Below are positions 43,667 to 53,540 of a DNA stretch of 64,000 bases, in pieces (the first letter of the stretch is position 1; every line of letters begins with the position of its first letter). The position numbers and the translations under genes are program-made. The DNA is taken from assembly GCF_030252345.1 (NCBI RefSeq), contig NZ_CP126980.1, forward strand, positions 4,231,501 to 4,295,500. Reading direction: 5' to 3'. This stretch comes from Actinoplanes oblitus. Lineage in GTDB: Bacteria; Actinomycetota; Actinomycetes; Mycobacteriales; Micromonosporaceae. The notes under the pieces were generated by a model. That model worked only from the letters and a program-made list of their open reading frames with translations. It had not been told where the DNA came from and did not search any database.

Positions 43667-43911
43667 CCATTGACCTCAGGCCTCTTCCCGGTTTCGGTGC
43701 CGGCACCCGAAGGTATCGACCGGCGCGAACCTGGCCAGCGACGGCAGGCGTCAGTGGAGTCCGGCCCCTGCCGACCGATGGGGAGGCCATCGTGCCTGCT
43801 GTGCGTTCGTGCCAACGGCATCGCCGATCGTAACGCTGAGATCTTTCCGATCCGCCGTTAGGGTGAGGTTGGTCATGTGATCTCGGCGGCCGGACAGGGA
43901 AAGGGCGTCCT

Positions 43912-46900
43912 ATGGCTCCGCAGCGAAATGATGAGTCCGTAGCAGAGCTTGACGATCCATTGACGCAGGCGCTGGTCGGGACCCGTCGTTTCTTCACCAA
44001 GGCACAGGTCTCGCCGGACCGCCGGGCGCTGTATCAGATCGGCGGCCGGCAGGCGGATGTTTTCTACCGGGATCGGTGGTCGCATGACAAAGTGGTGCGC
44101 TCGACGCACGGGGTGAACTGCACCGGGTCGTGCTCCTGGAAGGTGTACGTCAAGGACGGGATCATCACCTGGGAGGCGCAGCAGACCGACTATCCGAGCG
44201 TGGGCCCGGACCGGCCGGAGTACGAGCCTCGTGGCTGCCCTCGCGGGGCGGCGTTCAGCTGGTACACCTACTCGCCCACGCGCGTGCGCTACCCGTACGT
44301 CAGAGGTGTTCTCCTGGAGATGTTCCGGGAGGCGCGCAAGCGTCTCGGTGATCCGGTGGCGGCCTGGGCGGAGATCACCGGCGATCCGGTGAAGGCCCGT
44401 GCCTACAAGTCGGTGCGCGGCAAGGGCGGCCTGGTCCGCGCGACCTGGGACGAGGCGGTCGAGATGATCGCCGCCGCGCACGTGCACACCATCAAGGAGT
44501 ACGGTCCGGACCGGCTGGCCGGTTTTTCGCCGATCCCGGCGATGTCGATGGTCTCGCACGCGTCCGGGGCCCGGTTCTACAACTTGCTCGGCGGGGCGAT
44601 GCTGTCGTTCTACGACTGGTACGCCGACCTGCCGGTCGCCTCGCCGCAGGTATTCGGTGACCAGACCGACGTGCCCGAGTCCGGCGACTGGTGGGACGCC
44701 GGCTATCTGATCATGTGGGGTTCGAACCTGCCGGTGACCCGGACCCCGGACGCGCACTGGATGGCCGAGGCTCGGTACCGCGGGCAGAAGGTGATCGCGG
44801 TGGCGCCGGACTACGCCGACAACGTCAAGTTCGCCGACGAGTGGCTGGCCCCGGCGCCGGGCACCGACGGCGCCCTGGCGATGGCGATGGGTCACGTCGT
44901 GCTGAAGGAGTTCTTCGCCGACCGGCGGGAGGCGTACTTCGCCGAGTACGCCGCGACGTACACCGATCTGCCGTTCCTGGTGACCCTCGAGGACGCCGGT
45001 GACGGGGCGTTCCGGCCGGGCAAGATGCTGACCGCGGCGCAGCTGCCCGGTGCGCTCGCCGACGCGGAGAATGCCGCGTTCAAGACGGTGCTGCTCGACC
45101 GCGACGGCATGCCGGTGGTCCCGAACGGTTCGCTCGGTTTCCGGTACGGCGACTCCGGCGCCGGCAAGTGGAACCTCGACCTGGGTGATCTCCAGCCGCT
45201 GCTGTCCGCCGAGGGCGGCGAGGAACCGGCCGTGACCGTGACGCTTCCGCGCTTCGACACCGGTGACGGCACAGCTGCGCCGATGCGCCGGGGAGTGCCG
45301 GTGCGCCGCATCGGCGAGCACCTGGTGACCACGGTTTACGACCTGCTGCTCGCGCAGTACGGGGTGGCCCGTCCGGGGCTGCCGGGCACCTGGCCCACGG
45401 GCTACGACGACGCCGCCGAGCCCTACACCCCGGCCTGGCAGGAGACGATCACCGGGGTGCCGGGCCCGGCCGCGGCACGCATCGCCCGGGAGTTCGCGAC
45501 CAACGCCGCCGAGACCCGTGGCCGATCGATGATCATCATGGGGGCGGGCACGAACCACTGGTTCCACTCCGACACGATCTACCGGGCGTTCCTGACGCTG
45601 ACCACGCTGACCGGCTGTCAGGGCGTCAACGGCGGCGGCTGGGCGCATTACGTCGGGCAGGAGAAGGTCCGGCCGATCACCGGGTACAGCGTGCTGGGCA
45701 CCGCGTCGGACTGGGTGCGGCCGGGCCGGCAGATGATCCAGACGGCGTACTGGTATCTGCACACCGACCAGTACCGATACGACCCGTTCTCGGCTGCCAC
45801 GCTGAACGCCACGCCCGGCGGCGGCACCTTCGCCGGGCGCAGCACCGCCGACCTGATCGCGGCGTCCGCGCGGATGGGCTGGATGCCGTCGGTCCCGCAC
45901 TTCAACCGCAATCCGCTCGACCTGGCTGGTGAGGCCGCAGCAGCCGGGATACCGGTCGCCGACCACATCGTGGACCGGCTCAAAAGCGGTGACCTGCGGT
46001 TCGCTTGCGAGGACCCGGACGCGCCGGAGAACTTCCCGCGGGTGCTGACCATCTGGCGGGCCAACCTGCTCGGCTCGTCCGCCAAGGGCAACGAGTACTT
46101 CCTGCGGCATCTGCTCGGCACCGACCACGCCGTACGTGCCAGCGAAGCGCCACCCGACGCCCGGCCGGACGACGTGACGTGGCACGAGCAGGCGCCGACC
46201 GGCAAGCTCGATCTGCTGCTGACCCTCGATTTCCGGATGACCTCGACGACGGTCTACTCCGACATCGTGCTGCCGGCCGCCACCTGGTACGAGAAGCATG
46301 ACCTGAACACCACGGACATGCATCCGTTCGTGCACTCGTTCAATCCGGCGATCGCCCCGCCCTGGCAGACGCGCACCGACTGGGACGCGTTCCTGACCAT
46401 CGCCCGCACGTTCAGCGCCCTCGCGAAGGACCATCTGGGCACCCGTACGGACGTGGTCGCCGCGCCCCTGCTGCACGACACCCCGGACGAGATGGCCAAC
46501 CCGCACGGCCGGGTAACGGACTGGAAGACCGGGGCCTGCGAGCCGATTCCCGGCAAGACCATGCCGAAATTGGTCACCGTCGAGCGTGACTACACGGCGA
46601 TCGCCGACAAGATGGCCTCGCTCGGCCCGCTGTTGGACACCCTTGGCGCTACCACCAAGGGTGTCACCTTCGAAGTCGGCCCGGAGATCGACTACCTCAA
46701 GCACAAGAACGGGGTGGCACCGAACGGGCGTCCGTCGATCGCCCGCGACGTGCAGGCCTGCGAGGCGATTCTGGCACTGTCCGGCACCACCAACGGGCGC
46801 CTCGCCACGCAGGGCTTTCACCAGGTGGAGAAGCGGACCGGGGTGAAGCTCGCCGACCTGGCCGCCGAGCACGAGGGCAAGCAGATCACGTTCGCCGACA

Positions 46901-47607
46901 CGCAGTCGCGGCCGGTTCCGGTGATCACCAGCCCGGAGTGGTCTGGTTCGGAGTCCGGAGGCCGGCGGTATTCGCCGTTCGTGATCAACGTGGAGCGGCT
47001 CAAGCCGTGGCACACGCTGACCGGCCGGCAGAGTTTCTATCTCGACCACGACTGGATGGCCGAGCTGGGGGAGTGGCTGCCCACCTATCGGCCGCCGCTG
47101 AACATGCACGCGTTGTTCGGCGAGCCGGCGGTGGGCAACAAGGGCGAATTGGGGATCACGGTGCGGTATCTGACGCCGCACAACAAGTGGTCGATCCACT
47201 CGGAGTACCAGGACAACCTGTTCATGCTGTCGCTGTCGCGCGGCGGGCAGCTGATCTGGATGTCGAAGGAAGACGCCGCGAAGATCGGCGTGCACGACAA
47301 CGACTGGATCGAGGCAGTCAACCGCAACGGTGTCGTCGTGGCTCGCGCGGTGGTCTCGCATCGGATGCCGGAGGGCACCGTGTACATGCACCATGCCCAG
47401 GACCGGCTGATCGACGTGCCGCGCACCGAGACGAACGGCCGCCGCGGCGGTATCCACAACTCGCTGACCCGGCTGCTGATCAAACCCAGTCATCTGATCG
47501 GCGGGTACGCCCAGCTGTCGTTCGCGTTCAACTATCTCGGGCCGACCGGCAACCAGCGCGACGAGGTGACCGTGATCCGGCGTCGCTCGCAGGATGTGGA
47601 GTACTGA
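43912..47607 (+). CDS. narG: respiratory nitrate reductase alpha subunit
   Basis: A 1231-residue Mo-bisMGD catalytic subunit, normal NarG length, reducing nitrate to nitrite on the cytoplasmic side. N-terminal Fe-S (FS0) motif HGVNCTGSCSWKVYVKDG; Mo-cofactor regions include WGSNLPVTRTPDAHW, MGAGTNHWFHSDTIYR and SDIVLPAATWYEKHDLNTTD. The C-terminal domain has GDPVKA-like signatures and ends RRRSQDVEY. No Tat RR motif is present, as expected for a cytoplasm-facing enzyme. The narH ATG begins one base after the stop. A long minus-strand frame opposite is an artefact of GC bias. Confidence 0.98.
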   Translation: MAPQRNDESVAELDDPLTQALVGTRRFFTKAQVSPDRRALYQIGGRQADVFYRDRWSHDKVVRSTHGVNCTGSCSWKVYVKDGIITWEAQQTDYPSVGPDRPEYEPRGCPRGAAFSWYTYSPTRVRYPYVRGVLLEMFREARKRLGDPVAAWAEITGDPVKARAYKSVRGKGGLVRATWDEAVEMIAAAHVHTIKEYGPDRLAGFSPIPAMSMVSHASGARFYNLLGGAMLSFYDWYADLPVASPQVFGDQTDVPESGDWWDAGYLIMWGSNLPVTRTPDAHWMAEARYRGQKVIAVAPDYADNVKFADEWLAPAPGTDGALAMAMGHVVLKEFFADRREAYFAEYAATYTDLPFLVTLEDAGDGAFRPGKMLTAAQLPGALADAENAAFKTVLLDRDGMPVVPNGSLGFRYGDSGAGKWNLDLGDLQPLLSAEGGEEPAVTVTLPRFDTGDGTAAPMRRGVPVRRIGEHLVTTVYDLLLAQYGVARPGLPGTWPTGYDDAAEPYTPAWQETITGVPGPAAARIAREFATNAAETRGRSMIIMGAGTNHWFHSDTIYRAFLTLTTLTGCQGVNGGGWAHYVGQEKVRPITGYSVLGTASDWVRPGRQMIQTAYWYLHTDQYRYDPFSAATLNATPGGGTFAGRSTADLIAASARMGWMPSVPHFNRNPLDLAGEAAAAGIPVADHIVDRLKSGDLRFACEDPDAPENFPRVLTIWRANLLGSSAKGNEYFLRHLLGTDHAVRASEAPPDARPDDVTWHEQAPTGKLDLLLTLDFRMTSTTVYSDIVLPAATWYEKHDLNTTDMHPFVHSFNPAIAPPWQTRTDWDAFLTIARTFSALAKDHLGTRTDVVAAPLLHDTPDEMANPHGRVTDWKTGACEPIPGKTMPKLVTVERDYTAIADKMASLGPLLDTLGATTKGVTFEVGPEIDYLKHKNGVAPNGRPSIARDVQACEAILALSGTTNGRLATQGFHQVEKRTGVKLADLAAEHEGKQITFADTQSRPVPVITSPEWSGSESGGRRYSPFVINVERLKPWHTLTGRQSFYLDHDWMAELGEWLPTYRPPLNMHALFGEPAVGNKGELGITVRYLTPHNKWSIHSEYQDNLFMLSLSRGGQLIWMSKEDAAKIGVHDNDWIEAVNRNGVVVARAVVSHRMPEGTVYMHHAQDRLIDVPRTETNGRRGGIHNSLTRLLIKPSHLIGGYAQLSFAFNYLGPTGNQRDEVTVIRRRSQDVEY

Positions 47608-47608
47608 G

Positions 47609-49306
47609 ATGCGCGTGATGGCCCAAATGGCGATGGTGATGAACCTCGACAAGTGCATCGGCTGCCATACCTGCTCGGTCACCTGCAAGCAGGCGTGGAC
47701 GAACCGGTCGGGCGTCGAGTACGTGTGGTTCAACAACGTCGAGACCCGGCCCGGGCAGGGCTACCCGCGCCGGTACGAGGACCAGGAAACCTGGAAGGGC
47801 GGCTGGACGCTGAACCGGCGTGGCCGGCTGGCCCTCAAGGGCGGCGGACGGATCAAGAAGCTGTTCAGCATCTTCTCCAACCCCAAGCTGCCGGCGATCC
47901 AGGACTATTACGAGCCTTGGACGTACGACTACGAGACGCTGACCAACGCGCCGCTGCAGGAGCACACCCCGGTGGCCCGGCCCAAGTCGTTGCTGACCGG
48001 TGAGGACATGAAGATCTCCTGGTCGGCGAACTGGGACGACAACCTCGGTGGTTCCCCCGACCACGGCGACAAGGACGTGCTGCTCAAGGGGATCGCCGAC
48101 AAGGTGAAGTTCGAGTTCGAGCAGACGTTCATGTTCTACCTGCCACGGATCTGCGAACACTGCCTGAACCCGTCCTGCGCCGCGTCGTGCCCGTCCGGGG
48201 CGATCTACAAGCGCGAAGAGGATGGGATCGTCCTGGTCGACCAGGACCGGTGCCGGGGCTGGCGGATGTGCGTGTCCGGCTGCCCGTACAAGAAGGTGTA
48301 TTTCAACCACCGTACCGGCAAGGCGGAGAAGTGCACGTTCTGCTTCCCGCGCATCGAAGTTGGCATCCCCACGGTCTGCTCGGAGACGTGCGTCGGTCGG
48401 CTGCGCTACATCGGCCTGATGCTCTACGACGCCGACCGGGTCCTGGCAGCGGCCTCGGTCACCGACGAGCACGACCTGTACGAGGCGCAGCGGCAGGTGT
48501 TCCTCGACCCGGACGACCCGGCGGTGGTCGCCGAGGCGGAGCGGGCCGGCATTCCGCGCGACTGGATCGAGGCCGCCCAGCGCTCCCCGGTACACGCGCT
48601 GATCAATAAGTACAAGGTCGCGCTGCCGCTGCATCCGGAGTACCGCACCATGCCGATGGTCTGGTACATCCCGCCGCTGTCGCCGGTGGTCGATGTCGTG
48701 CGTGACACCGGTTACGACGCCGAGGACCGGGGCAACCTGTTCGCCGCGATCGAGGCGCTGCGGATCCCGGTCGACTACCTCGCCCAGCTGTTCACCGCCG
48801 GTGACCCGCGACCGGTGGACGCGGTGCTGCGCAAACTGGCCGCGATGCGCTCGTACATGCGCGACATCAACCTCGGGCGCGACCCCGACGAGACGATCCC
48901 CGCCGCGGTCGGCCTCAGCGGCGAGCAGATCTACGACATGTACCGGCTGCTGGCCCTCGCCAAATACGACGAGCGATACGTCATCCCGCCGGCCCACGCC
49001 GAACAGGCGCACAGCCTGGAGGAACTGGCGACCGAGTGCAGCCTCGACTACGAGGGCGGCCCCGGCATGGGCGGTTCCGGCCCGTTCGGCGAGATGTCCG
49101 GCGCGCCGACGCCGATCGCCGTGGAGAACTTCCACATGCTGCGCGAACGACAGACCAGCGGCGCCCTGACCGACCCGGGTGACAAAGCGGCCCGGGTGAA
49201 CCTGCTCAACTGGGATGGCAAAGGCCGCCCGGAGGGCCTGTTCCCGCCGCGGCGCACCGACGACGCCGGCGGCGACCCGGCTGGCGAGGTGGAGCCGAAG
49301 CCATGA
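47609..49306 (+). CDS. narH: respiratory nitrate reductase beta subunit
   Basis: A 565-residue iron-sulfur subunit moving electrons from NarI haems to NarG. Cysteine motifs: CIGCHTCSVTCKQAW near the N-terminus, CEHCLNPSCAASC, CRGWRMCVSGC (Trp replaces one Cys, giving the [3Fe-4S] cluster) and CTFCFPRIEVGIPTVCSETC. Start at ATG 47609 (MRVMAQMAMVMNLDK); the longer frame would overlap narG. Overlaps narJ by ATGA. Confidence 0.97.
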   Translation: MRVMAQMAMVMNLDKCIGCHTCSVTCKQAWTNRSGVEYVWFNNVETRPGQGYPRRYEDQETWKGGWTLNRRGRLALKGGGRIKKLFSIFSNPKLPAIQDYYEPWTYDYETLTNAPLQEHTPVARPKSLLTGEDMKISWSANWDDNLGGSPDHGDKDVLLKGIADKVKFEFEQTFMFYLPRICEHCLNPSCAASCPSGAIYKREEDGIVLVDQDRCRGWRMCVSGCPYKKVYFNHRTGKAEKCTFCFPRIEVGIPTVCSETCVGRLRYIGLMLYDADRVLAAASVTDEHDLYEAQRQVFLDPDDPAVVAEAERAGIPRDWIEAAQRSPVHALINKYKVALPLHPEYRTMPMVWYIPPLSPVVDVVRDTGYDAEDRGNLFAAIEALRIPVDYLAQLFTAGDPRPVDAVLRKLAAMRSYMRDINLGRDPDETIPAAVGLSGEQIYDMYRLLALAKYDERYVIPPAHAEQAHSLEELATECSLDYEGGPGMGGSGPFGEMSGAPTPIAVENFHMLRERQTSGALTDPGDKAARVNLLNWDGKGRPEGLFPPRRTDDAGGDPAGEVEPKP

Positions 49307-49926
49307 CCGACAACATGATGCTGGCCCGGGCCTGGCAGATCCAGTCAATGCTGATCGGCTACCCCGACGAAAACCTTCATGAGCGAGCCGACCTGCTGCG
49401 GCAGGCCGCCGCGAGCCTGCCGGGGTCGGTCGGTGGTCCGCTGCTGCGATTCCTCGACCATCTGGCCGCCGCCGCGCCGGCCGAGCTGGCTGCGGAGTAC
49501 GTCGCCACGTTCGACCACCGCAAACGCTGCTGCCTGTACCTCACCTACTACGCGCACGGCGACACCCGGAACCGCGGCATGGCCCTGCTCGAGCTCAAGC
49601 AGACCTACGCCGTGGCAGGCCTGAAACTGACCGACGAGGAACTACCCGATCACCTGGCGGTCGTGCTCGAATACGCCGCCATCGACCCCGGCGCGGGCCT
49701 CGCGTTGCTCGTCGCGCACCGCGCCGGACTGGAACTGCTGCGCCTGGCACTGCACGACGCGACCTCGCCATGGGCGGGAATCCTCGATGCGATCTCGGCC
49801 ACCCTGCCGCCTCTCATCGGCGACCAGCGCACCGCCGTGGCCCGCCTCGCCGCGCAAGGGCCGCCGGCCGAGCAGGTCGGTCTCACGCCATACGCGCTGC
49901 CGCACCCCGAAGGAGTCCCGCGATGA
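49303..49926 (+). CDS. narJ: nitrate reductase delta subunit, NarG assembly chaperone
   Basis: A 207-residue TorD/NarJ-type chaperone needed for Mo-cofactor insertion and membrane docking of NarGH. It has QIQSMLIGYPDENLHERADL, EYVATFDHRKRCCLYLTYYA and GMALLELKQTYAVAGLKLTD, the family core. ATGA overlap at both ends with narH and narI. Confidence 0.95.
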   Translation: MTDNMMLARAWQIQSMLIGYPDENLHERADLLRQAAASLPGSVGGPLLRFLDHLAAAAPAELAAEYVATFDHRKRCCLYLTYYAHGDTRNRGMALLELKQTYAVAGLKLTDEELPDHLAVVLEYAAIDPGAGLALLVAHRAGLELLRLALHDATSPWAGILDAISATLPPLIGDQRTAVARLAAQGPPAEQVGLTPYALPHPEGVPR

Positions 49927-50645
49927 CCGGCACGCTGCTGTTCGTCGTCGTACCGTATCTGTGCCTGGCGATCTTCATCGGCGGGCACGTGTGGCGCTAC
50001 CGCTACGACAAGTTCGGCTGGACCACCCGATCCTCGCAACTCTACGAACGCCGGTTGCTACGGGTCGGCAGCCCGCTGTTCCACTTCGGCATCCTGCTGG
50101 TCGCCGTCGGGCACATCGGCGGCCTGCTGGTCCCGGAGTCGTGGACCGACGCGGTCGGCGTCAGCGAGACCATGTACCACGCGGTGGCCGTCGGGCTCGG
50201 CACCGTCGCCGGATTCTGCACCCTCGCCGGTGCGGCCATCCTCATCTACCGGCGGCGCACCGTCGGACCGGTCTTCTCCGCCACCACCACCAACGACAAG
50301 ATCATGTACGTGCTGCTGATCGGCACGATCCTGCTCGGCCTGGGTACCACCGTCCTCGGCAACCTGACCGGCCATCCGCACGACTACCGGCTGACCGTCT
50401 CACCATGGTTCCGTTCGATCTTCTACCTGCAGCCCGACAGCGACCTGATCGAGTCCGCACCGATCGGTTTCCGACTGCACGCCCTGGCCGCCTTCACCCT
50501 GTTCGCGTTCTGGCCGTTCAGCCGGCTCGTGCACGTCTTCTCGGCACCGCTGGGCTACCTCACCCGCCCTTACATCGTCTACCGCAGCCGCGACGCGCAG
50601 CTCGGCAGCCGGGCATCGCGCCCCGGCTGGGAACGCGTGCAGTGA
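49923..50645 (+). CDS. narI: nitrate reductase gamma subunit (cytochrome b)
   Basis: A 240-residue membrane di-haem cytochrome b accepting electrons from menaquinol. Five helices; haem-ligand histidines in PLFHFGILLVAVGHIGGLL and FRLHALAAFTLFAFWPFSRL...VHVF. The N-terminus MTGTLLFVVVPYLCLAIF fits. Last gene of the coupled narGHJI block. Confidence 0.97.
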   Translation: MTGTLLFVVVPYLCLAIFIGGHVWRYRYDKFGWTTRSSQLYERRLLRVGSPLFHFGILLVAVGHIGGLLVPESWTDAVGVSETMYHAVAVGLGTVAGFCTLAGAAILIYRRRTVGPVFSATTTNDKIMYVLLIGTILLGLGTTVLGNLTGHPHDYRLTVSPWFRSIFYLQPDSDLIESAPIGFRLHALAAFTLFAFWPFSRLVHVFSAPLGYLTRPYIVYRSRDAQLGSRASRPGWERVQ

Positions 50646-50682
50646 CCAGCCCGGGATTCCACCGACGTGCGGGGAGAACACC

Positions 50683-51015
50683 ATGCAGAAAACGTCGCTG
50701 ACCGAACTCGCCGAGCAGCAGCTGACCACCGCCCGGGCTGCTTCCAGCGGCCGCAGCGCGCACACCGTTCACGGCGGGCACGCCAGCACACTGCGCCAGA
50801 CGCTCATCGCTCTCGCCGCCGGACAGCAGCTGGACGAGCACGAGAATCCCGGCGAGGCCACCGTGCACGTGTTACACGGCGCGGTCCGGATGATCGCCGG
50901 CGACGACACCTGCGACGCCACCGCCGGCGAAATGATCGTCGTGCCCCACGCCCGCCACAGCCTTCAGGCCCTTGACGACACGGTCGTGCTGCTCAGCGTC
51001 GCCAAGATCGGATGA
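50683..51015 (+). CDS. small cupin protein
   Basis: A 110-residue single-domain cupin (GQQLDEHENPGEATVHVLHG, GEMIVVPHARHSLQALDDT). GGGGAGAA precedes the ATG by six bases, and the gene starts 37 bases after narI. Metal-binding residues H/E/H are partly present. Such cupins are frequent beside nar and hemerythrin genes; role unknown, possibly sensing or quenching reactive nitrogen. Confidence 0.85.
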   Translation: MQKTSLTELAEQQLTTARAASSGRSAHTVHGGHASTLRQTLIALAAGQQLDEHENPGEATVHVLHGAVRMIAGDDTCDATAGEMIVVPHARHSLQALDDTVVLLSVAKIG

Positions 51016-51128
51016 CTGCCGGCGAACGGCGCCATCGTCGACGCCCCAGCGGGCGACCGCGACCATGTCCGTCGGCGGGGTGAGCATGTGAGCACCGGGC
51101 AAGGCTTTGTCCTCGCCGGGAAGCTGCT

Positions 51129-51245
51129 CGCACCCTCACCGCTCTGGGAAGGGCCGCAAACGTCGGCGTCGACATCGTCACCGTTCGCCGCAAGGCGACC
51201 GCCCGGATCCTGATCACCGGTGACGAGATCGTCGGCCGTACGTGA
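51129..51245 (+). pseudogene. moeA fragment (molybdopterin molybdotransferase)
   Basis: RTLTALGRAANVGVDIVTVR followed by RKATARILITGDEIVGR corresponds to the middle of MoeA, including the TGDEI/TGDEL motif. Only 38 codons remain before TGA 51243-51245. MoeA makes the Mo-cofactor that NarG needs, so an earlier version of the cluster may have carried it. The rest of the 400-base gap (51016-51415) contains no supported gene besides the narK promoter region. Confidence 0.6.
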
Positions 51246-51415
51246 CCCGCATGTGTCCCGTACCGCCGGGTACAAGGTCCCTACCAGGCGAAACCTGAGT
51301 CCGGGATGCTGCTTGGCAAGGCACCCGCTATCGCGGACGCCGCCTTGCGGCCAGGCGACAACAGGAATCATGAGATGCGAGCCTTTCCACCGACGATCAA
51401 CAGCGGAGACTTGTC

Positions 51416-52648
51416 ATGAGCACTGCATCGCCCCGCAGCGTGCGGGAGTCTGACACCTCCGGCCGGGCCGGGATGATGCTGGCTGTGGCCACGATCGGAT
51501 TCGCGGTCAACTTCTGGGCGTGGGCGCTGCTGAGCCCGCTGGCCGTGCGGTTCACCGCAGCGCTGGGCCTCAGCTCGTTTCAGCAGGCGTTATTGGTCGC
51601 AGTACCGGTTGTGGTGGGCTCGCTGGGCCGGATCCCGGTCGGCGCGCTGACCGACCGGTTCGGTGGCCGCATCATGTTCCCTCTGGTCTCGCTGGCGACC
51701 ATCGTGCCGGTGCTGTACCTGGGACTGTTCGGCCACGACTCGCTGGCCGCTTTGCTGATCGGCGGATTCTTCCTCGGCATCGGTGGCACCACCTTCGCCG
51801 TGGGCGTGCCGTTCGTCAACGCCTGGTTCCCGCCGCACCGCCGCGGCTTCGCCGTCGGTGTCTTCGGAGCCGGCATGGGCGGCACCGCGATCAGCGCCCT
51901 CACCACCGTCAAACTCGTCGACGCCGGCGACACCGCCACCCCGTTCCTGCTGACCGCGGCCGTGCTCGCCGTCTACGCGATCAGCTCCTGGCTGCTGCTG
52001 CGCGACGCCCCGAACCGGCCGGTACCGTCGGCGCCACTGGCCGCCCGGCTCGCCGCCACCCTGCGACTGCGCATCACCTGGCAAGCCTCCGCCCTGTACG
52101 CGGTCGCGTTCGGCGGCTACGTGGCATTCTCCGTCTACCTGCCCGCCTACCTCAAGACCGCCTACGGACTCACCCAGGCCGACGCCGCAAACAGAATGGC
52201 CGGTTTCGTACTGCTCGCCGTGGTGATGCGACCGGTCGGCGGCTGGCTGTCCGACAAGATCGCTCCTAGCCGCGTCCTGGCCGCGTCGCTGGTCGTCGTG
52301 GTGGCCGGCGCCGTAGTGCAAGCATTCACCCCGAGCCTCGTCCCGGTCGGCACGATCGCGTTCCTGGCCATGGCGGCCGCCCTCGGCGCCGGTAGCGGTG
52401 CCACCTTCGCCCTCGTCGCCCAGGTCGCACCGGCCAACCAGGTGGGGTCGGTCACCGGTGTCGTGGGTGCCGCGGGCGGGCTCGGCGGCTTCGTGCCGCC
52501 GCTGGTGATGGGTTCCATCTACGGACGCTTCGAGTCGTACGCGCTGGGGCTGGTCCTGCTCGCGCTGGTCGCCGCCGCCGCGCTACTGCTGGACGTGGTC
52601 TCCGTCGGCCGCAACACGACGAACAAGGGGAGGGCCGCTCATGTGTGA
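51416..52648 (+). CDS. narK: nitrate/nitrite transporter (MFS, NarK/NasA type)
   Basis: A 410-residue twelve-helix MFS protein. Family marks: AVNFWAWALLSPLAVRF, the nitrate-signature Gly-rich helix GGFFLGIGGTTFAVGVPFVN, GRIPVGALTDRFGGRIMFPL and, in the second half, GSVTGVVGAAGGLGGFVPPL. Arg residues in helices 2 and 8 (LGRIPVG and VVMRPVGGWLSDK) are the expected substrate contacts. GGAG precedes ATG 51416. Overlaps the following hemerythrin gene by eight bases. Confidence 0.93.
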   Translation: MSTASPRSVRESDTSGRAGMMLAVATIGFAVNFWAWALLSPLAVRFTAALGLSSFQQALLVAVPVVVGSLGRIPVGALTDRFGGRIMFPLVSLATIVPVLYLGLFGHDSLAALLIGGFFLGIGGTTFAVGVPFVNAWFPPHRRGFAVGVFGAGMGGTAISALTTVKLVDAGDTATPFLLTAAVLAVYAISSWLLLRDAPNRPVPSAPLAARLAATLRLRITWQASALYAVAFGGYVAFSVYLPAYLKTAYGLTQADAANRMAGFVLLAVVMRPVGGWLSDKIAPSRVLAASLVVVVAGAVVQAFTPSLVPVGTIAFLAMAAALGAGSGATFALVAQVAPANQVGSVTGVVGAAGGLGGFVPPLVMGSIYGRFESYALGLVLLALVAAAALLLDVVSVGRNTTNKGRAAHV

Positions 52649-53117
52649 GTACTGCGGTTGCCAGGACGTCACAGCGATTGGTGACCTCACCCGCGAACAC
52701 GACGAGATCGTCGGCCTGATGGGCGCGGTACGCGCCGCGCACGCAGCCGGTGACATCGACGCCATGGCGGTGCAGGCACGCCGGATCACCGAGGTCCTGG
52801 CCCCGCACACCGTCGTCGAGGAGGAGGGCTTGTTCCCGCTGCTGACCGATGACTTCCCCGAGCAGGTCGCCATACTGCGTGCCGAGCACCGGCACGTCGA
52901 ACATGTTCTCCAGGCGGCGGCCACCGCAACACCGGCCGACCCGGCCTGGCCTGACGCGCTGATCGCAGTCCTGCACGAACTGCGCACGCACATCCTGAAG
53001 GAACAGGACGGCGTGTTTCCCGCCGCGCTGACCACCCTCGACGGTGACGGTTGGGATCAGGTCGATGCCGTCCGTGCCCGAGTTGGCATCCGCGTGCCAC
53101 CCGCGGAAGTCCCATAG
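52641..53117 (+). CDS. hemerythrin HHE domain protein
   Basis: A 158-residue cytosolic protein starting MCEYCGC, a Cys-rich N-terminus. HHE ligands: LTREHDEIVGLM, APHTVVEEEGLFPLL, AEHRHVEHVL and LRTHILKEQDGVFPAAL. It is translationally coupled to narK. Likely handles NO/O2 produced or encountered during nitrate respiration. It is the second hemerythrin gene in the island; the other is at 37730. Confidence 0.9.
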   Translation: MCEYCGCQDVTAIGDLTREHDEIVGLMGAVRAAHAAGDIDAMAVQARRITEVLAPHTVVEEEGLFPLLTDDFPEQVAILRAEHRHVEHVLQAAATATPADPAWPDALIAVLHELRTHILKEQDGVFPAALTTLDGDGWDQVDAVRARVGIRVPPAEVP

Positions 53118-53171
53118 CGGCACAAGACACAGCAGTCGTTCGTCGACGGACGGCCGCTGTGTCTTGTGCCG
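53118..53171. terminator. perfect 16-bp hairpin closing the nar/narK region
   Basis: CGGCACAAGACACAGC (53118-53133) pairs with its exact complement at 53156-53171 across a 22-base loop, starting at the base after the hemerythrin stop codon. Confidence 0.85.
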
Positions 53172-53540
53172 AGCCAGCTTGCCGTTCAACCAGTTCGGCG
53201 GGGCTTGGTGCCCTTCTTGTGATGGCTCGACCACTGGTGGGCCTGGCCGGTGACCAGGATCAATCCCACGAGGTGGCGAGCAGCGGTTAGAGCCGGTTCT
53301 ACGCTCGCGAATGAGCGGTGCGAAGCGCGGTGCCCGCGGCTGGCTGTCGCTGGTCCCGAAGCCGTCCGGCGCGGCTCGAAGTCCGGCAGAGAGGCCGCCG
53401 CGGCGCTGCCCGGTCCGCGGAGACCGGTTACCGGGCGTAGCGCGAAGCACGATGGTGTTCTGTTCACCGGCGTGCCGAGCTCGGCATCGGCGTGAGGTCC
53501 GGCGGAGCCGGGCCCGGATCACGGCGGCGAGGCAGGAGCC
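53172..53540. other. gene-poor stretch at the edge of the nitrate island
   Basis: About 370 bases. A plus frame (53311-53547) contains TMVFCSPACRARHRREVRRS, similar to small zinc-knuckle ends, but the upstream pair reads CPVRGD instead of CPxCGD and the context is poor; probably a scrap. Nothing else is supported. Confidence 0.3.

Noticed and set aside
43873..47736. 1287-residue open frame antisense to narG
   Set aside because: It mirrors narG codon-by-codon, is rich in Arg/His/Gly/Val from GC3 bias, and has no recognisable domain; narG is certain.
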